Assembly (NCBI GenBank): GCA_002392505.1
Contig: DGHD01000036.1
Span: 57,867-71,362, forward strand
Length of the DNA stretch: 13,496 bases
From: Christensenella sp. UBA3857
GTDB taxonomy: Bacteria > Bacillota > Clostridia > Christensenellales > CAG-138
Direction: 5' to 3'
Below are positions 7,566-13,496 of this stretch, piece after piece. The notes beneath the pieces are model-generated. The model ran no database searches. It saw only the letters and a program-made list of their open reading frames with translations, and had not been told where the DNA came from. Made by a program: the position numbers and the translations under genes. Numbering within the stretch: position 1 is the first letter of the stretch; each line of letters starts with the position of its first letter.

Positions 7566-7856
7566 TTACGCGATCTCTTCCTTTTCATAAACGCTTACGC
7601 ACTTATAACCGCCATGCTTGGTCTCGAAACGGACGACGCCGTTGATCTTGGCATAAAGGGTATCATCCTTACCGATACCGACGTTGGTGCCGGGATGGAA
7701 GTGAGTGCCGCGCTGCCTGACGAGGATGTTGCCCGCGAGGACAAACTGACCGTCAGCACGCTTGGGCCCCAGACGCTTGGATTCGCTTTCACGACCGTTG
7801 CGGGAGCTACCAACGCCCTTTTTATGTGCAAAAAGCTGCAGATCGAACCTGAACAT
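7566..7856 (-). CDS. rpmA: 50S ribosomal protein L27 with Prp-cleaved leader
   Basis: Ribosomal protein L27, whose N-terminal tail reaches toward the peptidyl-transferase centre. The protein is 96 aa. It begins [18 protein letters not shown]; the LQLF|AHKKG junction is the Firmicutes leader that the protease Prp cuts after Phe9, leaving the A-x-K-K-G N-terminus found directly in E. coli L27. The core is typical: [29 protein letters not shown] and [12 protein letters not shown]. The ATG shares one base with the prp stop (TAATG), with GGGAGG upstream inside prp. It is the last gene of the cluster; obgE, a frequent downstream neighbour, is absent, and a terminator follows. Confidence 0.98.
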   Translation of the reverse strand: MFRFDLQLFAHKKGVGSSRNGRESESKRLGPKRADGQFVLAGNILVRQRGTHFHPGTNVGIGKDDTLYAKINGVVRFETKHGGYKCVSVYEKEEIA

Positions 7857-8191
7857 TAAGCCTTTACCTCCCTCTTGATAACTTTGAGATAGTCACTGTA
7901 ATTTTCTTCTATGGAACGAAGCCCCAAAAGCATCGTCCCGAGTATCAGCTGCGCCTTATTGAGCTCTTCTTCGGAGATATCCTCCGCGAGCATCAGACTC
8001 AGCTCGCCGTCCTTCTGCTCAAGCCGCATATCCGCGCCGACCAGTTCCCCGATCCCGAGATACGCTGTTTGAGTAAGGGCGGATACCGCCGCGCAGACGA
8101 TATCCTCGCCCGCTTCGGCATAACCCGTATGCCCTTTTGCGCGGAAGCCTACGGGGCTTCCGTTCTTATAAAAGACGGTAATCCTGGTCAT
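7856..8191 (-). CDS. prp: Ribosomal-processing cysteine protease Prp
   Basis: Cleaves the N-terminal leader from ribosomal protein L27 (LQLF|A); the gene sits between rplU and rpmA as in most Firmicutes. The protein is 111 aa, normal for the family. The catalytic dyad is visible: His21 in [10 protein letters not shown] and Cys33 in [14 protein letters not shown], with the same 12-residue spacing as His22 and Cys34 of S. aureus Prp. The C-terminus ([20 protein letters not shown]) is the usual helix and end motif. The ATG at 8191 has AGAGAGG 7 nt upstream and lies 12 nt after rplU; its stop overlaps the rpmA start. The presence of the LQLF leader on the neighbouring L27 confirms the substrate pairing. 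Confidence 0.96.
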   Translation of the reverse strand: MTRITVFYKNGSPVGFRAKGHTGYAEAGEDIVCAAVSALTQTAYLGIGELVGADMRLEQKDGELSLMLAEDISEEELNKAQLILGTMLLGLRSIEENYSDYLKVIKREVKA

Positions 8192-8203
8192 GCGTGACCT
8201 CTC

Positions 8204-8509
8204 TTAGCCAATAGAAAGGACCTTGACCTTGGTGTACGGCTGGCGATGACCCTGCTTCTTGCGAATGTTCTTCTTGGGCTTATACTTGAAGACGATAACC
8301 TTCCTGCCCTTGCCGTGCTCGACAACTTCCGCCTTGGCGGAAACGCCCTCAACATAGGGCTTGCCAACGGTAACGGTCTCGCCATCAGCCATCATCAGTA
8401 CGTCGAAATTGACGGTGTCGCCAACCTCGGCGTCGAGCTTTTCAACGAGGATCTCGTCGCCCTGCTCGACCTTGTACTGCTTACCGCCGGTTACGATAAT
8501 AGCGTACAT
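8204..8509 (-). CDS. rplU: 50S ribosomal protein L21
   Basis: Ribosomal protein L21, which binds 23S rRNA in the large subunit. The 101-aa protein has the standard start [18 protein letters not shown], the central [15 protein letters not shown] and the basic RNA-binding end [21 protein letters not shown]. The ATG at 8509 has AGAGAGGAG 8 nt upstream. It is the first gene of rplU-prp-rpmA and has a consensus promoter plus a leader of about 85 nt that may be autoregulatory. Confidence 0.98.
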   Translation of the reverse strand: MYAIIVTGGKQYKVEQGDEILVEKLDAEVGDTVNFDVLMMADGETVTVGKPYVEGVSAKAEVVEHGKGRKVIVFKYKPKKNIRKKQGHRQPYTKVKVLSIG

Positions 8510-8597
8510 TTTAGAAACTCCTCTCTGACTGATCTCGCCCGGGACCCGGTGCAGCGCCGAAAGCGCATGACTTTTAACCGACTCGGAGCGGCTTACC
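8510..8597 (-). promoter_or_regulatory. Structured rplU 5' leader, candidate L21 leader RNA
   Basis: The segment between the predicted transcript start (about 8596) and rplU is about 85 nt and rich in short self-complementary stretches on the minus strand: GCGC-TTTCG-GCGC and CCGG-GTC-CCGG, followed by a GAGAGGAG ribosome binding site. Firmicutes commonly carry an autoregulatory L21 leader in this position. I cannot align it to the Rfam model here, so the assignment rests on position, length and hairpin content. Confidence 0.5.
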
Positions 8598-8602
8598 GAA
8601 AT

Positions 8603-8631
8603 ATGTTACTACAACGCGGCTCGGCTGTCAA
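8603..8631 (-). promoter_or_regulatory. Strong sigma-A-type promoter of rplU-prp-rpmA
   Basis: On the minus strand: perfect -35 TTGACA (8631-8626), 17-bp spacer and -10 TAACAT (8608-8603). A/T-rich sequence upstream (8632-8663) could serve as an UP element, as expected for a ribosomal protein promoter. Confidence 0.88.
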
Positions 8632-8733
8632 GCACTTTTTTCTTGAAAAACCTATATATTTTGCAGAGTTTTTGCGGCGTGCCCCCGTTTTTTTCCCGGC
8701 GTCCGCCCTGCGTATTATATTTGCAATTATCTC

Positions 8734-8761
8734 TTGACCTTTTTCGCCAAAATGCTACAAT
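8734..8761 (+). promoter_or_regulatory. Promoter of the OGG1-type glycosylase gene
   Basis: -35 TTGACC (8734-8739), 16-bp spacer and -10 TACAAT (8756-8761). The -10 box ends only 6 nt before ATG 8768, so initiation at the usual distance falls on or next to the A of the start codon. Confidence 0.75.
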
Positions 8762-8767
8762 TCGGGT

Positions 8768-9631
8768 ATGGATATTCGATTTGAAAAAAACGCCGTCATA
8801 TTCGGCGGCATAGACTGCTTCGATCTTGAGAAAAGCTGCTCCTGCGGGCAGGCGTTCAGATGGCGTCCGTTCGGGGACGGGCAGCTCGGGATAGTGCGCG
8901 GCGAGCCCGTGCTCATCACCCGGGAGGGAAGCTCCGTCGTTATAAACGGCGCGTCCCCCGCCTCCGCCGCGATGTGGATGCACTACCTCGATCTGGGGCG
9001 CGACTATGCCTCCATCGAGGCGAAGGTCGCCGCCGACCCGCGCCTCAGCTGCTGTTTTCCGGAGGCGCACGGCATCCGCGTGTTCAATCAGGAGCCGTTC
9101 GAGGCGCTGATCTCCTTCATCATCTCGCAGAACAACAACATCAAGCGCATCTCGGGCATAATCGAGAGGCTGTGCACAAAATGCGGCGAGCCGGTCGCCT
9201 TTATGGGCGAAACGCTTTACGCCTTCCCCGCTCCCGAAAGGATCGCCGCGCTTACGGAGAGCGAGCTTACCGCGCTCGGCTCCGGCTACCGCGCCCCGTT
9301 CATAAGGGCGGCGGCGGAGAGGATCGCCGGCGGTTACGATCTTGAAAAGCTCCGGGATATGGAGCTGGCGGAAGCAAGGGAAGAACTGCTTTCCTTCCTG
9401 GGCATCGGACCGAAGGTCGCCGACTGCGTGCTTTTGTTCTCGCTCCAGCATACGGACGCGTTCCCCGTCGACGTGTGGATCGACCGCGCGGTCAAGGCGC
9501 TGTTCTTTGAAGGAAACAAGTTCAAAAAGGTCGAGCTTTACGAGGCGGTGTCGTCCCTCGGCGAATACTCGGGCATAATCCAGCAGTACATATTCCAGTA
9601 CGCAAGGAAAAACCTCGGCGGAAAAGCCTGA
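8768..9631 (+). CDS. ogg: 8-oxoguanine DNA glycosylase/AP lyase, OGG1 family
   Basis: Base-excision repair enzyme that removes 8-oxoguanine and nicks the abasic site. The 287-aa protein has an OGG N-terminal domain with CGQAFRW (about 26-32), then the helix-hairpin-helix/GPD fold: FIISQNNNIKRISGIIERL, and the hairpin LGIGPKVADCVLLFSL with the Schiff-base lysine Lys216. The catalytic Asp235 is in FPVDVWI. The Lys-Asp spacing of 19 equals human OGG1 (Lys249-Asp268). The C-terminus GIIQQYIFQYAR is also family-like. There is no ribosome binding site before the ATG, and the promoter predicts a leaderless mRNA. It is transcribed divergently from rplU and seems monocistronic; buk follows 87 nt later under its own promoter. 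AlkA-type specificity is less likely, given the CGQ-FRW and P-V-D-V-W motifs. Confidence 0.92.
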   Translation: MDIRFEKNAVIFGGIDCFDLEKSCSCGQAFRWRPFGDGQLGIVRGEPVLITREGSSVVINGASPASAAMWMHYLDLGRDYASIEAKVAADPRLSCCFPEAHGIRVFNQEPFEALISFIISQNNNIKRISGIIERLCTKCGEPVAFMGETLYAFPAPERIAALTESELTALGSGYRAPFIRAAAERIAGGYDLEKLRDMELAEAREELLSFLGIGPKVADCVLLFSLQHTDAFPVDVWIDRAVKALFFEGNKFKKVELYEAVSSLGEYSGIIQQYIFQYARKNLGGKA

Positions 9632-9649
9632 CGGAAGCGTCGAATATAC

Positions 9650-9678
9650 TTGCTTCATTCAAATAAAAGAGCTATAAT
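9650..9678 (+). promoter_or_regulatory. Sigma-A-type promoter of buk
   Basis: -35 TTGCTT (9650-9655), 17-bp spacer, and -10 TATAAT (9673-9678), giving a leader of about 35 nt before the butyrate kinase start. The -35 box contains a TTG that is in frame with buk, but it is not the start codon. Confidence 0.8.
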
Positions 9679-9718
9679 TTATTGTTGGAATAATACTTAT
9701 CCGAAAGGAGTCAGTTTT

Positions 9719-10801
9719 ATGGAAAAGAAGTATCGCATTCTTGCTATCAACCCCGGTTCGACCAGCACCAAGGTCGGCGTTTACGAAGGGTACGACATGC
9801 TCTATGAGGGCACCGTCCGTCATAGCCAGGAGGAGCTCTCGAAGTTCGCTCAGATCCACGACCAGAAGGATATGCGAATGGAGCTCGTTGAGGCGCTGAT
9901 CGAGGAGCACGGCTATAAGCTCTCCGAGATGGACGCTTTCGTCGGCCGCGGCGGCATCGTCCGCCCGCTGAAGAGCGGTGTTTACACCATCAACGATAAG
10001 CTTCTGGACGACCTTAAGAATCTCCCCAGCGCACAGCGTCACGCCTCCATGCTCGGCGGCGTCATCGCCAGGGCGTTCGGCGAGACCTACGGCAAGCCCA
10101 GCTTCATCGTCGATCCCGTCACCGTTGACGAACGCGACGAGGTTGCCAAGATCACGGGTCTTCCCCAGATAAAGCGCGACTGTATTTTCCACTGCCTCAA
10201 TCAGAAGTCCGTATGCCGCTATCACTGCAGGCTGAACGGCATGAAGTATGAGGAGCATAATTTCGTCGTGGCGCACCTCGGCGGCGGCATCTCCGTTGCG
10301 GCTCACAGGAAGGGCGTCATCGTCGACGTTACCGACGCCATAATGGGCGAAGGTCCCTTCACTCCCGAGCGCTGCGGCGCTATCCCCGCAAGGCGCCTTG
10401 CCGACCTTATCTACGACGGCGGCTACTCCCGCGAAGAGATCAACAAGATGATCGCAGGTCACGGCGGTCTTATGGCGCACTTCAACACCAACTCCGCCAT
10501 CGACGTTGAGAAGATGGTCGAGGCTGGCGACGAGCATGCGAAGCTCATTTACGAGGCGATGGCGTACAATATCGCCAAGAACATCGGCGCTATGGCGGCG
10601 GTATTGAAGGGCGAGGTCGACGCCGTGCTCATCACCGGCGGCATCGCTTACAGCAAGATGCTCTCCGATTACCTGGTGGAGCATTCCAAATTCATCGCTC
10701 CCGTGTTCGTCTACCCCGGCGAGGGCGAGCTTTCCGCTCTTGCCGCAGGAGCCACCCGCGTTTTGAACGGCGAGGAGCAGCCCAAGGAATACCTCGGCTG
10801 A
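9719..10801 (+). CDS. buk: Butyrate kinase
   Basis: Makes ATP and butyrate from butyryl phosphate and ADP (reversible), the last step of the kinase route of butyrate fermentation. ATG 9719 has AAAGGAG 8 nt upstream and gives 360 aa, normal for the family. The ASKHA fold shows ILAINPGSTSTKVGVY at the N-terminus, FVGRGGIVRPLKSGVYTIN, DPVTVDERDEVAKITG, the phosphate-binding LGGGISVAAHRKG, DAIMGEGPFTPERCG, and a C-terminal TGGIAYSKM and YPGEGELSALAAG. These separate it from acetate kinase. A branched-chain acyl kinase role is possible. It is a single-gene unit with its own promoter and terminator; phosphotransbutyrylase (ptb), usually next to buk, is not in the window. Confidence 0.96.
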   Translation: MEKKYRILAINPGSTSTKVGVYEGYDMLYEGTVRHSQEELSKFAQIHDQKDMRMELVEALIEEHGYKLSEMDAFVGRGGIVRPLKSGVYTINDKLLDDLKNLPSAQRHASMLGGVIARAFGETYGKPSFIVDPVTVDERDEVAKITGLPQIKRDCIFHCLNQKSVCRYHCRLNGMKYEEHNFVVAHLGGGISVAAHRKGVIVDVTDAIMGEGPFTPERCGAIPARRLADLIYDGGYSREEINKMIAGHGGLMAHFNTNSAIDVEKMVEAGDEHAKLIYEAMAYNIAKNIGAMAAVLKGEVDAVLITGGIAYSKMLSDYLVEHSKFIAPVFVYPGEGELSALAAGATRVLNGEEQPKEYLG

Positions 10802-10813
10802 CAAAAAGGATCC

Positions 10814-10858
10814 TCGGACGGTCGGCTTGAAGCAATCGGGCTGCCGTCCGAATTTTTA
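10814..10858 (+). terminator. Rho-independent terminator after buk
   Basis: An 8-bp GC-rich stem, TCGGACGG (10814-10821) with CCGTCCGA (10844-10851), encloses a 22-nt partly paired loop and is followed by ATTTTTATT. It starts 12 nt after the buk stop. Confidence 0.85.
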
Positions 10859-10928
10859 TTATGAAGCTTTTTCAATGGATCAAAAGCATATTCAAAAGGA
10901 AGGGCGACGGTCAGATACGCTTTCGCCC

Positions 10929-10935
10929 GGAGGAG
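10929..10935 (+). promoter_or_regulatory. Ribosome binding site favouring pth start at 10945
   Basis: GGAGGAG lies 9 nt before ATG 10945. The other in-frame candidate, ATG 10861, directly follows the buk terminator U-tract and has no ribosome binding site. The bases also read as two Glu codons in the longer frame, so the match could be chance. Confidence 0.6.
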
Positions 10936-10944
10936 TATGATGGT

Positions 10945-11574
10945 ATGTTCGTAATAGTCGGACTCGGCAATCCCGGGCGTGATTACGCGAATACGCGTCA
11001 CAACGCCGGTTATATGGCGCTTGACATATTGGCGGACAGGTTCAATATAGATATCGCACGTCACAATTTCCGCTCCGTTTACGGGGAGGGGCGCATAGGC
11101 ATGGAAAAGGTGGTGCTCGCAAAGCCCGAAACTTTTATGAACAATTCCGGATTTGCGGTGCGCGATCTTGTAAACTGGTACAAGGTCCCGAACGATCATC
11201 TCATCGTGGTCTACGACGACGCTGATATCCCCGTGGGCACGCTTCGTATGCGCGCAGCCGGCAGCGCCGGGACTCACAACGGAATGAAGAGCATAGTCTA
11301 TCAGCTCGGCTTCGACGATTTCCCCCGCGTCAGAGTGGGCATCGGCGGCGCGGCGCATGGCATGATAGGTCATGTGCTCGGTCCGTTCACGGAGGAGGAA
11401 AAGCCCCTCGTAAAGCAGTCCCTCGCCGACGCGGCTTCTGCGCTCGAGCTGATCGTCAAGGGCGAAATGAAGGAGGCGCAGGCGCGCTTCAATCATAAAG
11501 GCAAGAACAATCCGAAGCCCGAAAAGCCCTCCGAAGCGGCTCCGGCGAAGGAAGACGGATCCCAAAAAAGCTAA
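10945..11574 (+). CDS. pth: Peptidyl-tRNA hydrolase
   Basis: Frees tRNA from peptidyl-tRNA that drops off stalled ribosomes. From ATG 10945 it is 209 aa and begins MFVIVGLGNPGRDYANTRHN, with the conserved Asn9 and catalytic His19 where E. coli Pth has Asn10 and His20. Further conserved motifs are KPETFMNNSG, VVYDDADIPVG (the Asp of the active site) and AGTHNGMKSI, then DFPRVRVGIG. The last 25 or so residues are a Lys/Pro/Glu-rich tail beyond the usual end. The start is chosen for its GGAGGAG site. The frame is open up to ATG 10861, which would add 28 basic/hydrophobic residues (MKLFQWIKSIFKRKGDG and so on); some clostridial Pth proteins may carry such extensions, so this start stays possible. 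No clear separate promoter is seen; readthrough from buk may contribute. Confidence 0.95.
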   Translation: MFVIVGLGNPGRDYANTRHNAGYMALDILADRFNIDIARHNFRSVYGEGRIGMEKVVLAKPETFMNNSGFAVRDLVNWYKVPNDHLIVVYDDADIPVGTLRMRAAGSAGTHNGMKSIVYQLGFDDFPRVRVGIGGAAHGMIGHVLGPFTEEEKPLVKQSLADAASALELIVKGEMKEAQARFNHKGKNNPKPEKPSEAAPAKEDGSQKS

Positions 11575-11579
11575 CAATA

Positions 11580-11631
11580 TTAACCGTTTTTTGAGCCTTT
11601 TGGGACCACAAAATTATTAAAATTCGGTTAA
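11580..11631. repeat. Inverted repeat downstream of pth
   Basis: TTAACCG (11580-11586) and CGGTTAA (11625-11631) are perfect 7-bp arms. Inside them TTTTG and CAAAA form a second short inverted pair around GGGACCA. The segment is A/T-rich, without coding potential, and sits between the pth stop and its terminator. Its role is unknown. Confidence 0.55.
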
Positions 11632-11639
11632 AACTGTCC

Positions 11640-11664
11640 AAAAAGCCCCCTCGAGGGGCTTTTT
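11640..11664. terminator. Strong terminator after pth
   Basis: AAAAAGCCCC (11640-11649), loop CTCGA, then GGGGCTTTTT (11655-11664). The symmetrical A and T tracts allow it to work in both directions; on the plus strand it ends pth and isolates the next promoter. Confidence 0.9.
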
Positions 11665-11699
11665 GTCATGATTTATTGATTTATTTTTTGCCCAAGATA

Positions 11700-11708
11700 T
11701 GTTATAAT
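11700..11708 (+). promoter_or_regulatory. Extended -10 promoter of the NlpC/P60 gene
   Basis: TGTTATAAT (11700-11708) is an extended -10 element with consensus TATAAT. The expected -35 position (near 11680) is only TTTATT, so the TG extension probably compensates. The predicted leader is about 27 nt. Confidence 0.7.
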
Positions 11709-11728
11709 AGCTCCGGTCATTAAGAAAC

Positions 11729-11736
11729 GGAGGTGA
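11729..11736 (+). promoter_or_regulatory. Ribosome binding site fixing the TTG start at 11742
   Basis: GGAGGTGA lies just before TTG 11742 (8 nt from GGAGG). The in-frame GTG 11733 is part of this site itself, and ATG 11738 is in another frame, so TTG is the start. Confidence 0.8.
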
Positions 11737-11741
11737 TATGC

Positions 11742-13430
11742 TTGAAGTCATCAAACAGGGTGCGCGCCTTTTTCGGCGATCTCCTTGACGGGATCTCCTG
11801 CAGGCTCGCTGCGATCTCCAAATTCATAAAAAAGCACCCCAAGCCGGTGCTGATCGGAGCATCCTCCCTGGCAGCAACGATTGTACTTCTCTGCATTTTC
11901 GTGCCCATAATAAAAAGGGCAACTCAAGATAATCCCGATAAAGAGGCAACTGTCGTGCCGAGCGATTACGTATTGATCCCCTCGGCGATCCCCACGGCAA
12001 CGCCGACGGCGACTCCCGTCCCCACGGCGGCGCCGGACCCCACTCCCACCCCCGTTCCTCTGCACCTTGTAAAGGGCGACAGGAACGACATCGTTTATGA
12101 CATACAGCGCAGGCTCATGGAGCTCAACTATATGGATTACGATGAACCAACCAACAAATTCGGTCCCACGACAATGGCGGCGGTAAAAACCTTCCAACGC
12201 CGAAACAATCTTGAAATCACGGGTGAGATACAGGAAAACGATTATTCTCTCCTCATGTCCAACTCCGCAAAGCTCTATATGGCGAGTCTCGGCGACGAGG
12301 GCGAGGATATCACCGAAATGCAGAAAAGGCTTCACGAGCTCGATTTCCTTGATAGGGTGAACGGCGTCTTTGATGAAAAGACCGAGAGCGCGGTAAAGCT
12401 GTTTCAGGAAAAGAATGCCCTGACTGTCGACGGAATGGTCGGCAGCCAGACAAAGGAGTGCTTATACAGCGAGGACGCCATACCGTTTGCGCTTTCATAC
12501 GGTTCCACGGGTCCCGACGTCAGGAAGTATCAGGACAGGCTGTATGAGCTCGGTTATCTTGCCACCAAGCCCGACGGCGTTTACGGCAACGATACCGTAA
12601 AGGCGGTCAAGCGCTTCCAGGAGAGGAACGACATCATCGTCGACGGTCACGTCGGACCGAGCACAAAGAGCGCTCTCCTCAGCCCGAACTGCAAGTACAA
12701 TAAGCTTGAGCAGACCATGAGCGGCGACGACGTCGAGCGCGTTCAGCAGAGGCTTTACAAGCTCAACTACCTGAAGCGTTCCGAGGTCACCGGCTATTTC
12801 GGGGAGATCACGGAGAAGGCAGTACGCGTATTCCAGAAGAACAACAAGCTCACCGTCGACGGCACAGTCGGCAAGCATACGCTCCAGGTGCTGTTCTCGG
12901 ACGGCGCGATCAAGGCGTCAAAGCCCGTAAGCTCAACGCCGAAGCCCACAGCCACGCCTAAGCCCGGCACGACGCCGAAGCCCACGCCCAAGCCCACACC
13001 CAAGCCCACGAACGGCAGCGGCGGCAGCGGCGGCAGCTCCCAGGATAAGATCAACAACCTTATCAAGATCGCGCGCAGCAAGCTCGGCTGTCCGTACGTG
13101 CGCGGCGCGAAGGGTCCCAACGCGTTCGACTGTTCCGGCTTCGTTTACTGGTGTTTGAACAAGGCGGGCGTACAGCAGAGCTACATGACCTCCTATATGT
13201 GGAGGACGACGACCAGGTATCCGAGGATCCACTCCATGTCGAGCATCAAGGCGGGCGACGTTATCGTTTACAAGATGGGCACGTATCAGGGTCACGTCGC
13301 GATAGCGGTCGGCAACGGCATGATGATCGACGCCTCCAGCAGTGAGGGCAAGGTCGTTTACAGGAGCTACCAGACCTCCTACTGGCGCTCGGTGTTCTAC
13401 TGCGGATACAGGATATTCGGCAACAAGTAA
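11742..13430 (+). CDS. Membrane-anchored NlpC/P60 peptidoglycan hydrolase with four PG-binding repeats
   Basis: Probable cell-wall D,L-endopeptidase held at the membrane. The 562-aa protein has a basic cytoplasmic start, one membrane segment (about 35-55), and a Pro/Thr-rich linker (about 80-107). Four PG_binding_1-like repeats follow (about 109-170, 182-243, 253-316 and 324-388), each with a QxRL motif, a FG or YG turn and AVKxFQ. A TPKP linker (399-423) and Gly/Ser stretch lead to the C-terminal NlpC/P60 domain. Its nucleophile is Cys464 in FDCSGFVYW and the base His518 in GHVAIAVG; the third polar position, His in many members, is Asp530 (MIDASSSEG). It starts at TTG and has its own promoter. 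The substrate bond (gamma-D-Glu to diamino acid) is inferred from the family. It may act in growth, separation or spore formation; nothing here decides. Confidence 0.92.
   Translation: MKSSNRVRAFFGDLLDGISCRLAAISKFIKKHPKPVLIGASSLAATIVLLCIFVPIIKRATQDNPDKEATVVPSDYVLIPSAIPTATPTATPVPTAAPDPTPTPVPLHLVKGDRNDIVYDIQRRLMELNYMDYDEPTNKFGPTTMAAVKTFQRRNNLEITGEIQENDYSLLMSNSAKLYMASLGDEGEDITEMQKRLHELDFLDRVNGVFDEKTESAVKLFQEKNALTVDGMVGSQTKECLYSEDAIPFALSYGSTGPDVRKYQDRLYELGYLATKPDGVYGNDTVKAVKRFQERNDIIVDGHVGPSTKSALLSPNCKYNKLEQTMSGDDVERVQQRLYKLNYLKRSEVTGYFGEITEKAVRVFQKNNKLTVDGTVGKHTLQVLFSDGAIKASKPVSSTPKPTATPKPGTTPKPTPKPTPKPTNGSGGSGGSSQDKINNLIKIARSKLGCPYVRGAKGPNAFDCSGFVYWCLNKAGVQQSYMTSYMWRTTTRYPRIHSMSSIKAGDVIVYKMGTYQGHVAIAVGNGMMIDASSSEGKVVYRSYQTSYWRSVFYCGYRIFGNK
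12936..13010 (+). repeat. Low-complexity TPKP-coding repeat
   Basis: Tandem variants of ACGCCCAAGCCC encode a Thr-Pro-Lys-Pro linker (residues 399-423) between the binding repeats and the NlpC/P60 domain. Repeats of this kind can change length by slippage. A second Pro/Thr-rich linker is coded near 11980-12060. Confidence 0.85.
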
Positions 13431-13431
13431 C

Positions 13432-13446
13432 ACAATAACGAAAAAG
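13432..13446. repeat. Copy 2 of the terminator-associated 15-mer
   Basis: ACAATAACGAAAAAG starts one base after the NlpC/P60 stop and is identical to 7505-7519. It runs into the inverted repeats at the window edge. Confidence 0.9.
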
Positions 13447-13496
13447 GCTCGGCCGCAAGGGTGCATCCACTTAAGGAGATGCAGGTTTTCAGCCTG
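13441..13496. terminator. Terminator-like structured sequence cut by the window edge
   Basis: Outer arms AGGCT (13445-13449) and AGCCT (13491-13495) flank an inner pair TGCATC/GATGCA around CACTTAAGGA. On the minus strand the outer stem is followed by TTTTCGTTATT, as in a terminator for a minus-strand gene to the right that is not in the window. A plus-strand terminator or the 3' end of a structured RNA is also possible; the flank needed to decide is missing. Confidence 0.45.

Noticed and set aside
9650..9718. Longer butyrate kinase starting at TTG 9650
   Set aside because: That TTG is the -35 box of the buk promoter, and the -10 box lies inside the proposed extension, so it would not be on the mRNA. 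ATG 9719 has a proper ribosome binding site.
9659..10804. Minus-strand open frame of 381 codons across the whole butyrate kinase gene
   Set aside because: It mirrors buk exactly, has no promoter or ribosome binding site of its own, and shows no family motif. The sense frame is a clear kinase.
11733..11741. GTG 11733 as start of the NlpC/P60 protein
   Set aside because: The GTG is part of the GGAGGTGA ribosome binding site; TTG 11742 is correctly spaced from it.
12936..13010. CRISPR-like or tandem repeat array
   Set aside because: The repeats are short, in frame and code a Thr-Pro-Lys-Pro protein linker, with no spacers.

Overview
The window looks like chromosomal DNA from a GC-rich member of the Clostridia (Firmicutes), perhaps a gut Oscillospirales or Christensenellales lineage. 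The clues are the rplU-prp-rpmA cluster with a cleavable L27 leader, strong GGAGG-type ribosome binding sites, a butyrate kinase, and an NlpC/P60 hydrolase with Pro/Thr-rich linkers. The taxonomic placement is inference. Almost every gene is a recognisable housekeeping gene. I see no mobile element, CRISPR array, rRNA, tRNA or phage gene.

Layout. Positions 1-1733 (minus strand): a glycerol kinase gene (glpK) with its own sigma-A-type promoter, followed by the start of an Ldh2/malate-dehydrogenase-family gene cut by the window edge. Positions 1764-7495 (plus): a probable cell-elongation operon, mreC-mreD-PBP2, continuing into a membrane glycosyltransferase (GT2 fused to GtrA) and a manganese exporter (mntP). 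mreB is not next to it. A bidirectional terminator at 7514-7543 separates this operon from a convergent ribosomal cluster. Positions 7566-8631 (minus): rplU (L21), prp and rpmA (L27), with a consensus promoter and a leader of about 85 nt that may be an L21 autoregulatory RNA. Positions 8734-9631 (plus): an OGG1-type DNA glycosylase whose promoter places the transcript start at the ATG, so the mRNA is probably leaderless. Positions 9650-10860: butyrate kinase as a single-gene unit with promoter and terminator. Positions 10945-11664: peptidyl-tRNA hydrolase (pth) and a strong terminator. Positions 11700-13430: a membrane-anchored NlpC/P60 hydrolase with four peptidoglycan-binding repeats and a TTG start. 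The last 66 bases hold a structured, terminator-like sequence cut by the window edge.

How the genes work together. Two blocks act on the cell envelope: MreC/MreD/PBP2 direct and carry out side-wall synthesis, and the NlpC/P60 protein probably cuts peptidoglycan peptides. The GT2-GtrA protein probably makes and flips a lipid-linked sugar for decorating a surface polymer. GlpK and butyrate kinase belong to glycerol use and fermentation. Prp removes the N-terminal leader of L27 and is encoded between the two ribosomal proteins.

I did not find a wholly new system. The points most worth a second look are the probable leaderless glycosylase mRNA, the enlarged PBP2 with a large insert between its SxN and KTG motifs, an identical 15-mer at two terminators, the fused GT2-GtrA gene inside an elongation operon, and a GlpK that seems to lack the HPr-phosphorylated histidine.
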